Shown here piece by piece: positions 48,020 to 56,820 of a stretch of DNA of 64,000 nucleotides; positions within the stretch are counted from its first letter, which is position 1, and each line of letters starts with the position of its first letter. The notes beneath the pieces are model-generated. The model saw only the letters and a program-made list of their open reading frames with translations, had not been told where the DNA came from and did no database searches. The stretch is from Debaryomyces hansenii CBS767 (taxonomy: Eukaryota > Ascomycota > Pichiomycetes > Serinales > Debaryomycetaceae). The translations under genes and the position numbers were made by a program. The DNA lies in NCBI RefSeq assembly GCF_000006445.2, contig NC_006047.2, forward strand, positions 1,426,001 to 1,490,000, given 5' to 3'.

Positions 48020-48937
48020 ATGCTGAAAGAGAATCTCGAACCTAATAAAAAGAATGGAGGGCAAATAAGAGAGCATTATACGGTTCCTGATGATAATACG
48101 TGGTTATTTCTGGAGGATTCGTTTATTAAGTATTCTCCAAGTCGGAAACAATTAACGGTAACGCAAGAGTTAAAGACTAGAGAAAGTTTGCATGATTTTG
48201 TTATTCGACTAGGTTCTGGGCTTAAATTGGATAGTAGGACAATATTGGCAGCCACGGTTTATATAAATAGATTTTACATGAGAATGCCAATAACCACTTC
48301 TAAATACTATGTCGCTTGTGCTGCGATAGCAATATCTTGCAAATTAAATGACAATTACAGACCACCAGATAAGATTGCAATGGCAGGATGCGTGATAAAG
48401 AATCCGAACAAAAAGATTGACGAACAAAGTGATGTTTTTTGGAGTTGGAGAGATCAGTTGTTATACAGAGAAGAACTCATCTTGAAACATTTGAATTTTG
48501 ATTTGAACCTCCACTTGCCCTATTCGATTAGAGATGATTTATCAAGATTGTTGTGTCAAGATAATAGTGCTACAGAACAAAATACTAAGGTGGCAGAAAT
48601 TTTAAAAAATACTGTGTCACTAATCGAAGTACTTTCGTCATTACCGATTCTGGTTGCCTACGATATCAACACCTTATTTGCGTCTATGTTGATTGTCGTT
48701 ATGTTCGAAGCTAAAGAAAGGTTCGGAACTGATGACAATAAATTACAAATCTCAATCAAGTCGGTTACTCTGTTTTTACATGTGGACCCAAACATATGTT
48801 TTAAATGTTATCAATATAGCTTGAAATTATTGAAACTTTGTAACAGCGAAGATCCAAAACTCGCCAGCCATAAAAATGCGTCGAGAAAGCTACGTCATAT
48901 GGACCATAAGACATTCTTTGATCTTGCTAACAGTTAG
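48020..48937 (+). CDS. BUR2: Transcriptional cyclin (Bur2-like, partner of a Cdk9-type kinase)
   Basis: The 305-residue protein has two cyclin folds. It begins at about 35 with LTVTQELKTRESLHDFVIRLGSGLKL. The cyclin-box core is RTILAATVYINRFYMRMPI and YYVACAAIAISCKLNDNYRPPDKIA. Then comes FWSWRDQLLYREELILKHLNFDLNLHLPY, the C/T/K/L-type transcription cyclin signature. Bur2 activates Bur1 to phosphorylate the Pol II CTD linker and Spt5. Ctk2 is the main alternative; RPPDKIA and FWSWRDQLL favour Bur2 in my judgement. The next gene starts about 120 bp downstream on the same strand. Confidence 0.6.
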   Translation: MLKENLEPNKKNGGQIREHYTVPDDNTWLFLEDSFIKYSPSRKQLTVTQELKTRESLHDFVIRLGSGLKLDSRTILAATVYINRFYMRMPITTSKYYVACAAIAISCKLNDNYRPPDKIAMAGCVIKNPNKKIDEQSDVFWSWRDQLLYREELILKHLNFDLNLHLPYSIRDDLSRLLCQDNSATEQNTKVAEILKNTVSLIEVLSSLPILVAYDINTLFASMLIVVMFEAKERFGTDDNKLQISIKSVTLFLHVDPNICFKCYQYSLKLLKLCNSEDPKLASHKNASRKLRHMDHKTFFDLANS

Positions 48938-49056
48938 CCGGTTTGTTATTTTGGTTATTACACGATTATTTTGATTTTATAGATTTTGCATCCACAGATA
49001 TAATAATACACTTCTGCTTTCCCCTACCTACCGTCTATTATTCCTTATTTAGTAAA

Positions 49057-51108
49057 ATGTCTAATCGTAAAGAGGTTATTATTGAATCCGATAAAGAGGC
49101 ATATTCAGACCACAATTTGTCTGAGGAATCAACCTTAGGCGATAATGAATCGCTCACTTCAAGTAATATCATACGGGTTTCTCAAGACTTATCAAAATTA
49201 TTTAATGCCAATGAATACTACGAGATTTTAACACTTATACCATCTTTAAATAAGTATCCGAATTTACCCGCTTCAGCTCGCATTATTATTTCCCTTACAT
49301 TGTTTAAGCTAGGCAGAGTTGGGCCTGCTTTGCGAGAGTTGTCCATTACAATAGAGATTTCCACAAATCAGGCTGAAAAGGAGAAATTGATAAAGTATTT
49401 GATTCAAATATTCAAAACATTAGGCCTGTTAGAATGCGCTGTATATTCCTTCGAAGAACTTATTAATATGGCCAGATTAGATCTTCTTATCAGCAGCGAA
49501 AATGAAGCTAAAGTACCAAGAATTCAAGAACGAGTAGACAGATATGAATCTGAATTAAATAAATACTTAAATTGTTATGAAAAAGGAGGGATGGAAATGT
49601 GAGTACATATATGGCACAATTGGATTAGACGACATATAATACTAACTTCATTAAGAATCAATAAAACCAATTTTATTCCAATACATGAACAAGCCGAAGC
49701 TTATATTAAATTTGATGGAAGACTAAACGATTTTTCTCTAGGAAGGTGCTGTATTGTTACGAAAAGGCTTGTAGATGAAGCACTTGAAGGTCTAAATCTA
49801 TGGAAATCAAATTCCAATAAGCTTCATGTATCTGATCCATTGCACAAAGTTTTTACAGCTCTAAAATATTTTGGACCGCTATATGTTTTCGAAGAGTTAA
49901 AAAGAAAAGAGGACATGATAAATGAATTTATTAACTTTGAAATAGATAGGCATCCAGAAATTGATTATTCAATTGACCCAAAAACACTTGCAAAACAATT
50001 GCATAGGTGGAATCACAAAAGTTCATCGAGGACGCTTATGTCACTATGTGGTTTAATAATTAAACATCAAGTAGTATCGGGATTTTTAAAGTACTTGAAT
50101 GAGAAATATCAAGAAGCCATTCATATTTTTAAATGGATCCTAAATTTTTTCGCAGCCTTAGATAAAAAATTCAAATTTTTCACAAATAAAAATGAATATT
50201 TGTCTTCAGTTACTAAACGTGTGATCAGTATACTATTCTGCCAATGCTATAATCTAGGTAAATTGGAGTGCAGCCAACAGGAGTTAGGTTGTATGTTATC
50301 TACGTTGGTTGCAGTTGATGACATCAATATTACAACAGAATACCTGAGTGGTAGACTAAGTGCTTACTTCATATCCTGTGGCTTCATATATGAAAGGTTA
50401 TCAAAAATAGAGTGTACCAATATAAAGGTAGAAAATAACGATCAAATAGTAATGACTACCTGTTCTCGATATTCTAAATCATACTTAGGTGAACTGATGA
50501 GGAAATATTTAATTGCTGCAACTTTGAAGGCACACGATGATCCCAGTTCTATAGTTCTATATGACCGACTAATATGGGGAATGTTATTATATGGCGGTAT
50601 TCATCTAAAAACATTCTGGTTCTTTATACAATTGAGAAATTACTTTACAATAGAGTATGATTATGGCCCATTGAATCTATCAGAGCACGAGAAATACAAA
50701 TTTTTTGCAACGGATAATTTAATACAAAATTATACCAATGGTTGGGCAATAGTGTATAAAATACATGCGTTGTGGGATTCATTGAATGACGAAGAAAAGG
50801 AAAATGTTTGGGACATAAATAATGGAAACACATTTTTAATCCCTCAGATTTTTGATGATCTTAATAAATTAATCCTTGTTGATCTGTTCTACGATGAGAA
50901 TTCTTCGTACAATGGCAAACGGTTTATCTTTATATCTGAATATCAAATCAAGCATAAACTCAAGGGCCATATAAAGCTACCCGGAAATATAATTCAGGAA
51001 CATCTTGAGTTCAGCAAAGAATTAATTTATTTATGGAGTGATTCTTTCATTAGATATCATGGGAGCATGCCTGATTTCATTTTGAAATTAGTTCAAAATT
51101 TCGAATGA
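49057..51108 (+). CDS. Unrecognised two-exon helical-repeat protein
   Basis: Exons 49057-49598 and 49656-51108 join in frame to 664 residues. The N-terminus is acidic. Residues 40-165 look like helical (TPR-like) repeats: NANEYYEILTLIPSLNKYPNLPASARIIISL and LGRVGPALRELSITIEIS. The second exon is also largely helical, with Trp and aromatic residues (YQEAIHIFKWILNFF, FWFFIQLRNYF). Nothing suggests a signal peptide or membrane helix. I do not recognise a family; TPR-like scaffold is only a structural guess. It starts about 120 bp after the cyclin and ends about 170 bp before the next gene. Confidence 0.7.
49599..49655 (+). other. 57-nt intron in the helical-repeat gene
   Basis: Donor GTGAGT, branch TACTAAC (49640-49646) and acceptor TTAAG. 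The unspliced frame stops at the donor (ATG-TGA). Splicing gives a split Ile codon and continues the open frame for 484 further residues. Confidence 0.85.
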
Positions 51109-51281
51109 ATCTTCTCTACAGAATAACTATGTCATTTTATAAGCAAAAATAACTAAATATGAGATTCTGATAAGACTGCAGAGAACGTATTCTGAGGATA
51201 TTCTCTTACTATGATTATTCGCAAAAAGTTCTTCGATAGGATAACTTTTTTATCGAGATATCCATAACAAAGACAATAGGA

Positions 51282-52259
51282 ATGCATCCAGCGGATGAAC
51301 ATATTGATAGCTTGGATCAAAATGATATTTTTCGGGAACTTGATACGGATCTTGTAGAAATTTTCAATAGAGGGCAGTTCGCAGACTTGTTTACCGATTT
51401 ACCTTTACAAGAACAAAATGAAAGATTGGAGAGAATAAATGAGTTGTTGACATCTAGAAACATTAATGAGTATTTTAAAAAACAAAAGGAACGGGAACAG
51501 GAAGGTGCTGATAGGTATGTCTCCATTTTATGGAAATTTGGATTATTTCCACTTCCAATTTTTCACTACAGTCGCCTTTGGAGGAGATTTGGTCCCAATA
51601 ATATCCGAGAGTCCTTAATCAGGCTTGCAACAATTGTATTGACAAACCTTATGAGAGTAATTAGATTCAGTTTATTTATTATAGCATCCAGTGCTTATTT
51701 CCATAATATTTTGAGAAACTTATTTATATTTAGTAATTTACTTACTTTTTCAAATAATTTCTTACGGGATATAATCACCTACATGTTCAGAAATTATTCA
51801 GGACTCCTTGAAAGACACCAAACTATAGTTAGGGGATCGAAAGGTATTTTCTACTTTAAAGAGGACGAAGACTTTCATACCTATTCTACTTGGAAGGTAG
51901 CCACAACAGCAGCATTTAATTGGGTTTCCAGCTTAATAAACATGACCTGTGTTACATTCAGTGACAATGGAAAAGTCAAAACTAAGTGTAACCTTCACGA
52001 AGATACGTTAATTTTCAGATTTTCCCGAATTATGAGCGATTTTTTCCCTTCAATGACAACTACGGAATCCAATTTTTCATGGGCATTGACAACATCTACA
52101 GTTATACTTTACTTATTCTATGCACTTGGTGGCGACTTAATTTGTCTCAATGTTCTTTTTTTCTGTACAGTTAATATGGGGAAGCAATTTCTATATTATA
52201 AAGATGTATATGCCGGTTTGGGTCGTATAGTTTGGAATACTCTACATAATATAATATAG
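51282..52259 (+). CDS. Unrecognised membrane protein
   Basis: The 325-residue protein has an acidic, helical N-terminus (DLVEIFNRGQFADLFTDLPLQEQNERLERINELL). Hydrophobic stretches follow at about 118-140 (LATIVLTNLMRVIRFSLFIIASS), 145-160 and 268-297 (WALTTSTVILYLFYALGGDLICLNVLFFCTV). There is no signal peptide. The conserved-looking PLPIFHYSRLWRRFG precedes the first membrane segment. I do not recognise the family. Two or more transmembrane helices suggest an ER or organelle membrane protein. Confidence 0.65.
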   Translation: MHPADEHIDSLDQNDIFRELDTDLVEIFNRGQFADLFTDLPLQEQNERLERINELLTSRNINEYFKKQKEREQEGADRYVSILWKFGLFPLPIFHYSRLWRRFGPNNIRESLIRLATIVLTNLMRVIRFSLFIIASSAYFHNILRNLFIFSNLLTFSNNFLRDIITYMFRNYSGLLERHQTIVRGSKGIFYFKEDEDFHTYSTWKVATTAAFNWVSSLINMTCVTFSDNGKVKTKCNLHEDTLIFRFSRIMSDFFPSMTTTESNFSWALTTSTVILYLFYALGGDLICLNVLFFCTVNMGKQFLYYKDVYAGLGRIVWNTLHNII

Positions 52260-52414
52260 TTTGTCTATATTCAATGCATATTTATCATTTTAAATCACCT
52301 TGTTCTACAGTCGAGTCTTGTGCTTCTCCACAAATCACCCCTCGCATATTCTGATAAATAGTGAAAAATATATAGCCGTGGTTTAATATTATATCAACAA
52401 AAGCCACATCTGAC

Positions 52415-53536
52415 ATGAATACATCAATCCCTCAAACTATGAAAGCTATTGTCCTTAGTGGGCCTTATGAAGTTTCTACGGTAACTAAACAGAGCCCAAC
52501 GATTCAAGACCCAACAGATGTAATCTTGAAAGTTAAATATTCCGGCTTATGTGGAACTGATTTACATACCTACAGAGGACATATTAAACTAGGATCAAAA
52601 GATCAAATTATAGGACATGAATTCTTAGGTACAATTGTATCCAGAGGATCTGCAATTACCGATTCGGACTTTAAAATTGGAGATGATGTATTAAGTACTT
52701 TTACTATTCAATGTGGAGAATGTTGGTATTGCAAACATGGATATTCTGGGCAATGTGATAAGACAAATACTTTCGGTAAAGTGGGATTGGATGGGGGCCA
52801 AGCTGAGTATGTAAGGGTTCCCTATGCTATGTCAACTTTAATTAGGAAGCCAGAAAGTAAGTCAACTGAAGATGATGCGGTCTATGTAATGATGGCAGAT
52901 ATTTTTATTACTGGTTATTATGGAGTTAAGAAAATATTAAATCATTTAAAAAATGAATCTGCTGATGGATACACTAAATCTGATATAAAGGATATTACTA
53001 TTTTGCAATTAGGGGTGGGGCCTGTTGGTTTATGTGCTTTGAGGATTCTTAAGCATTTCGGATTTGAAAAAGTCGTTTGTGTTGACAGTGTCACATCACG
53101 TTTAGAAGAAGCTAGGCGGTTTGGTGCCTTTAAAGCTATTAATTTTGAAACGGAAAAAAATGGGGTTGCCGATTTCATCAAAGAGTCGACTAATAATGTG
53201 GGGTTTGATGTTGTCTTAGAGGTTGTGGGTGCATCCTCTGCTTTAAGAACTGCCTATGATTCAGTAAGAGGAAATGGTTTTATCTGCTCCATTGGTATGG
53301 CTCATGATCCATTACCTTTTACAGGATTGGATTGTTACTTGAAGAACGTCAATATTTCTTTCGGAAGATGCCATGCTTGGTCATTATTTCCTGAGGCCTT
53401 GGATTTATTTGAAGTTTTAAAACCAGATTTTACAAGATTTATTGACTGCAAGCTAGGGTTAGACGAATCCAAGAAAGCTTTCGATATTTTTGATAAACAT
53501 AAAGTAAATAAAGTAGTGTTTGATTTGACCAAATAA
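52415..53536 (+). CDS. Zinc-dependent medium-chain alcohol/polyol dehydrogenase
   Basis: The 373-residue MDR-superfamily enzyme has catalytic zinc ligands C46 (GLCGTD) and H68-E69 (IGHEFLG). Structural zinc ligands are C100, C103, C106 and C114 (CGECWYCKHGYSGQC). The Rossmann nucleotide-binding glycine motif is LGVGPVG (about 198-204), with VCVDSV after the second strand; the Asp favours NAD(H). The substrate cannot be read from sequence. Related yeast proteins are annotated as generic alcohol, sorbitol or formaldehyde-type dehydrogenases. A second ATG at 52439 (MKAIVLSG) is an alternative start nearer the domain. Confidence 0.85.
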   Translation: MNTSIPQTMKAIVLSGPYEVSTVTKQSPTIQDPTDVILKVKYSGLCGTDLHTYRGHIKLGSKDQIIGHEFLGTIVSRGSAITDSDFKIGDDVLSTFTIQCGECWYCKHGYSGQCDKTNTFGKVGLDGGQAEYVRVPYAMSTLIRKPESKSTEDDAVYVMMADIFITGYYGVKKILNHLKNESADGYTKSDIKDITILQLGVGPVGLCALRILKHFGFEKVVCVDSVTSRLEEARRFGAFKAINFETEKNGVADFIKESTNNVGFDVVLEVVGASSALRTAYDSVRGNGFICSIGMAHDPLPFTGLDCYLKNVNISFGRCHAWSLFPEALDLFEVLKPDFTRFIDCKLGLDESKKAFDIFDKHKVNKVVFDLTK

Positions 53537-53557
53537 GAATATATACAGTGTATATAT

Positions 53558-53564
53558 AAAAAAA
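53558..53564 (-). terminator. Pol III terminator of tRNA-Ala
   Basis: Seven A residues on the plus strand (T7 on the transcribed minus strand) directly follow the 3' end of the tRNA-Ala gene. Confidence 0.8.
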
Positions 53565-53637
53565 TGGACGAGTCCGGAGTCGAACCGGAGACCTCTCCCA
53601 TGCTAAGGGAGCGCGCTACCAACTACGCCACACGCCC
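53565..53637 (-). tRNA. tRNA-Ala(AGC)
   Basis: The 73-nt intronless gene reads GGGCGTGTGGCGTAGTTGG... on the minus strand. It has the anticodon loop TTAGCAT (AGC), T-arm TCCGGTTCGACTCCGGA and discriminator A. The acceptor has the G3:U70 pair that identifies alanine tRNAs. It is nearly identical to the S. cerevisiae gene as I know it. The stop of the dehydrogenase gene lies only 28 bp away. Confidence 0.97.
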
Positions 53638-53960
53638 AATTTATAGAATGTGAAATTATATTGCTCTTTATATTCCTCTATATACAGATTCAAAGTTGTA
53701 AGCTTGTATAAAATTACGAATTCATTATAGATTTTGAGCCATAAATTGTAACCTAACATTAAGATCTTTAATATTTTATACGAGTTATCAATGAGATAAG
53801 AATTAATACTCAATAAAAATATTCAGTTTTTGCAAGATTTGACAATTCTTGCTAATTGCAACTGCCTATGTTTAGTAATAAAAATACTCAATGTTGCCGA
53901 GTCTATATATTCAATGCATCAATGCATGCAATATTTTTTCATTAATTATACCAGAATAAT

Positions 53961-54110
53961 ATGATGGTCCTTAAACTCTTCTTTTTGCCATTGCATATTA
54001 TCTTGGCATTTTTGGTGATTTCGGCTTTAAGTTGTATATATGCTACAAAATATGCAACAAAATACGCTTCAAATGATTTCTCTAGCAGATTTTCTGATCT
54101 CGTTATATAA
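53961..54110 (+). CDS. Possible 49-aa hydrophobic peptide
   Basis: The ATG-started frame begins MMVLKLFFLPLHIILAFLVI, followed by a small tandem repeat (YATKYATKYAS) and an end in SDLVI. The start is signal-peptide-like. It lies in AT-rich DNA between tRNA-Ala and mitochondrial-like fragments, so chance or decayed sequence is likely. Confidence 0.2.
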   Translation: MMVLKLFFLPLHIILAFLVISALSCIYATKYATKYASNDFSSRFSDLVI

Positions 54111-54120
54111 CTCTTGCTCT

Positions 54121-54360
54121 ATGAAACACATTTTATATTCTTCATACTTCGTTACCGTCATTTCTTATAGCGACATTATAAGGCTTTACCAATTAAGCTA
54201 CTAGGACTTTTTTATTCTGAGTCGGTATGATTCGAACATACATAGACCTAGCTCAAACCTGATAGCAAACTCAAGAACAACAATAGCAATAACACCTATA
54301 ACAGGTATAAATCCACCTATAAAACCTAATCTTAATTCTCCTCCATAAATTGTTGTTCAT
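54121..54360 (-). other. Candidate nuclear insertion of mitochondrial DNA (patchwork)
   Basis: On the minus strand three mitochondrial-looking pieces are adjacent. First, a frame reading GGFIPVIGVIAIVVLEFAI matches the C-terminal region of mitochondrial ATP6 (LEFAI block); upstream in that frame is a TGA, which would be Trp in mitochondria. Second, a tRNA 3' end has a perfect T-arm, GTATG-TTCGAAT-CATAC. Third, the 5' two thirds of a tRNA has anticodon loop ATGTCGC, anticodon GTC (Asp). None is complete. The surrounding DNA is clearly nuclear. Confidence 0.6.
54150..54208 (-). pseudogene. Truncated mitochondrial-type tRNA-Asp(GUC)
   Basis: The strand reads AGTCCTA, D-stem GCTT/AAGC with loop AATTGGTA, then anticodon stem TTATA/TATAA with loop ATGTCGC (U33, anticodon GUC). 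After the variable region there is no T-loop and no matching acceptor strand, so the gene is cut off. Confidence 0.55.
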
Positions 54361-54469
54361 AGAATATAAGTTTTTTATCATTGATTTCTAATTAATTTTA
54401 AAAATTATATTTTTTGTATTCACAGTATTATGGGATATTACATAAAATAATGAAGTATATATATACAAG

Positions 54470-54772
54470 TGTGAACACTTACAATCCCTGTAAGGGAACT
54501 GGGTCTAAATTAGATAATTCTTATAACTAACACTTGATGTAGATTCTACTAATCTAACTTTATCTTAACTAATAGATTGACAACTAACTAATTACTCTCT
54601 ATTTAGGTCCTAATTCCCTTGATCTCTATTCTGAGATTTACCGGGATTCTTCTTCCTATTTATAGTTTCTTTGATTCGTTGCAACATTCTAACGTCTTGC
54701 AACATTCTAAGCTGTAACTCATATACTTATACAACTTGTATACCTATGAGCCTGTTCTCTTACAATCCCACA
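54470..54772. mobile_element. Candidate solo LTR next to tRNA-Ser
   Basis: The 303-bp segment starts TGTGAACACTTAC and ends TTACAATCCCACA, with terminal TGT...ACA, in a patch without genes. It ends 5 bp upstream of the mature tRNA-Ser start, the usual target zone of yeast Ty-type retrotransposons. Flanking 5-mers (ACAAG and ACTAA) match only partly, so a clean target duplication is not seen. An 11-nt repeat, CTTACAATCCC, occurs near both ends. Inside, TTGCAACATTCTAA is repeated 17 nt apart. Confidence 0.4.
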
Positions 54773-54777
54773 ACTAA

Positions 54778-54859
54778 GGCAGCTTGTCCGAGTGGTTAAG
54801 GAGAAAGATTAGAAATCTTTTGGGCTTTGCCCGCGCAGGTTCGAATCCTGCAGCTGTCG
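54778..54859 (+). tRNA. tRNA-Ser(AGA)
   Basis: The 82-nt class II tRNA without an intron has acceptor GGCAGCT/AGCTGTC, D-arm CCGAGTGGTTAAGG, anticodon loop TTAGAAA (AGA, reading UCU/UCC/UCA after A-to-I editing), a long variable arm GGGCTTTGCCC and T-arm GCAGGTTCGAATCCTGC. A run of eight T residues follows at 54863. This is a standard serine tRNA, not the CAG-anticodon serine tRNA that recodes CTG in this clade. Confidence 0.97.
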
Positions 54860-54862
54860 TTA

Positions 54863-54870
54863 TTTTTTTT
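54863..54870 (+). terminator. Pol III terminator of tRNA-Ser
   Basis: Eight consecutive T residues lie 3 bp after the mature 3' end. Confidence 0.8.
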
Positions 54871-54983
54871 ATTATCTAAAAATTTAAACCTGCATATATT
54901 AAAACTAATACCCCATATATATATATATCAAACCCAAAGCCACATATATTAGCCAACTTTAATTAAATAGAATTGAAAATTGA

Positions 54984-56606
54984 TCAATGATTACTGTACA
55001 AAAAGAAGCTAGTTAGTTTCTCTAAACCGCCCTTAAAATAATCAATCACCGTTGAACTTGCTGACCTTAAATTACTAGGCAACTCGGAGATCTCTTCGAA
55101 ACACTTCAACTCTTTCAAATCATTAGCATATTTCTTTAATGAATCCATTAAATTATTAGAGAAATTTGCCATAGAATTGTTGATTTGCGTGCTTGTGAAA
55201 TCTGTATCATCAGCTAGTTGCTTCGAATCAAAAAAGTGAGGTGAATTTAATCCTGATGTCAAGTAATTGTTGTAGAAATAAAAATTTAGAATTGCTGCTG
55301 CACCATTTGCAATTCCTACGCCTATACCAATGCCAATTGTAAAGCTACAAATCAACCACAACCTATTGTAGCTATTGGAATTTCCGTTTGAAGCACAACC
55401 TGAGTTAAATGCAAATAATTTCTTGATAATCGAATTGAATACTTTTAAACTTGAGAAGCTTGAAGATAATTGTAAAGGATCAATATTATCTATATTAGTA
55501 CTCAAATGAAGTTCGGATTTGAAGCTTCTTTCAATAGATTTATAGTCAGGCTTTTTGCTTGGCACTAAACTGGAATACATAAAATTATTACTTATAGTCA
55601 AGCTTAAGTTCTTATCTCTAGTTGTAAGCGTCTTATTTAAGTATTCTTCTTTCATTGGGCTAAATTCGATTTCAATCAATGTTTTTAGATTCTTCAATAA
55701 GTTATCTTGCTTTAATGATGAGGTTTTCCATATTTGGTAAGGTCGTAAATTATTCAACAAATCAAATAAATTGACAAAGTAATTAACTGTTAGCATGTTG
55801 ATAATAGTTAGCTTAGGTAGGCTATCTAAACTATCTGAATCTATCCCATCAACAACCCTAAAAATTCTGCATAAGTAATTAACGAATATAGATGATCCAT
55901 CATTAATCACAAAAACCAAATTTGACTCTCTAATTATTTTCTCATCAAATAACAGGAGCTTTGGATTAACTATAAAATGATTGAATTTAATCAAAGGGCT
56001 ACTGAAATCCTTTTCAAGATATTTAATTAGTTGATAGGCATCAGTATGATTTCCATAGTTTGGCGAGCTCAATACACTTATTTGAAATATGCAGTGAGCA
56101 TTGTTTGATATATTATCTGAAACTGTGAGCTTGGGCATTATAAATGAATTCGGATTCTCGCTCAAGTTAAAACATTGGATATTCGGCCTAAGCGTCCTAT
56201 CTTCATCAATATCTTCATCTTCTTCATCTGTTTCAAATACCATTACCTTATCCCTCGTGGGGTAAGGTACAATAACTGCAGATTCCTTTTCCTTATCCTC
56301 TTCATCGGAAACACTAGACAAAATAGACGACGACACCTTTTCCTTCGAATTACTCAAATCATTAAACGATTCATTACCTATAGATTGCCATGAAGTTATA
56401 GAGAACTGTTCATTTATTTCTGGAGGGTAATTACCGCTGGCGTCACTATTAAGCTGAGGAGAAACGTCTAAATCTGGATTAGTCAACGCATTATATATTG
56501 ACAGGTGGGAATTCAACACCTTTTTTAAAGACGAAGAGGTAATTGATTGCTTTACCTCCGAGTCATATTTGCTATTAGTTTTGTCCATCTTGCATATTCC
56601 AGACAT
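54984..56606 (-). CDS. ATG32: Mitophagy receptor Atg32
   Basis: The 540-residue protein has an Atg8-interacting motif W73-Q-S-I76 (ITSWQSIGN), in the same setting as the WQAI motif of S. cerevisiae Atg32 (529 residues). A Ser/Asp/Glu-rich regulatory stretch (SSILSSVSDEEDKEKES, about 92-108) is near the known casein-kinase target region. A central folded domain (about 165-320) resembles the pseudo-receiver domain. A single transmembrane helix lies at about 421-443 (LICSFTIGIGIGVGIANGAAA), followed by a C-terminal intermembrane-space tail. Atg32 sits in the mitochondrial outer membrane and recruits Atg8 and Atg11. Confidence 0.88.
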   Translation of the reverse strand: MSGICKMDKTNSKYDSEVKQSITSSSLKKVLNSHLSIYNALTNPDLDVSPQLNSDASGNYPPEINEQFSITSWQSIGNESFNDLSNSKEKVSSSILSSVSDEEDKEKESAVIVPYPTRDKVMVFETDEEDEDIDEDRTLRPNIQCFNLSENPNSFIMPKLTVSDNISNNAHCIFQISVLSSPNYGNHTDAYQLIKYLEKDFSSPLIKFNHFIVNPKLLLFDEKIIRESNLVFVINDGSSIFVNYLCRIFRVVDGIDSDSLDSLPKLTIINMLTVNYFVNLFDLLNNLRPYQIWKTSSLKQDNLLKNLKTLIEIEFSPMKEEYLNKTLTTRDKNLSLTISNNFMYSSLVPSKKPDYKSIERSFKSELHLSTNIDNIDPLQLSSSFSSLKVFNSIIKKLFAFNSGCASNGNSNSYNRLWLICSFTIGIGIGVGIANGAAAILNFYFYNNYLTSGLNSPHFFDSKQLADDTDFTSTQINNSMANFSNNLMDSLKKYANDLKELKCFEEISELPSNLRSASSTVIDYFKGGLEKLTSFFLYSNH

Positions 56607-56685
56607 ACTTATTACTATAATGTTTTAAGAGCATGATACATTTAATAATTGTAGAAGGAGACGTGATTAAATGATAAGATAAAAT

Positions 56686-56693
56686 TCACGTGA
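56686..56693. promoter_or_regulatory. TCACGTGA palindrome upstream of ATG32
   Basis: An 8-bp palindrome containing CACGTG lies 80 bp upstream of the ATG32 ATG and could bind a Cbf1-like bHLH factor. Confidence 0.3.
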
Positions 56694-56820
56694 CGATAAA
56701 TGAATCTCCTCTGACAAAGCTTCGGAGTTTTTAAGAAGCTTCCGAAATGGATGAAGCAAATATAGTCTATAATTACATACAAGAGTAAAAGGTTATTCAA
56801 ATTTTATATTGTATGGGGCA

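Noticed and set aside
54161..54240. Functional tRNA gene between tRNA-Ala and tRNA-Ser
   Set aside because: The two tRNA-like halves come from different tRNAs: the T-arm fragment and the D/anticodon fragment are in the wrong order and their acceptor strands do not pair.
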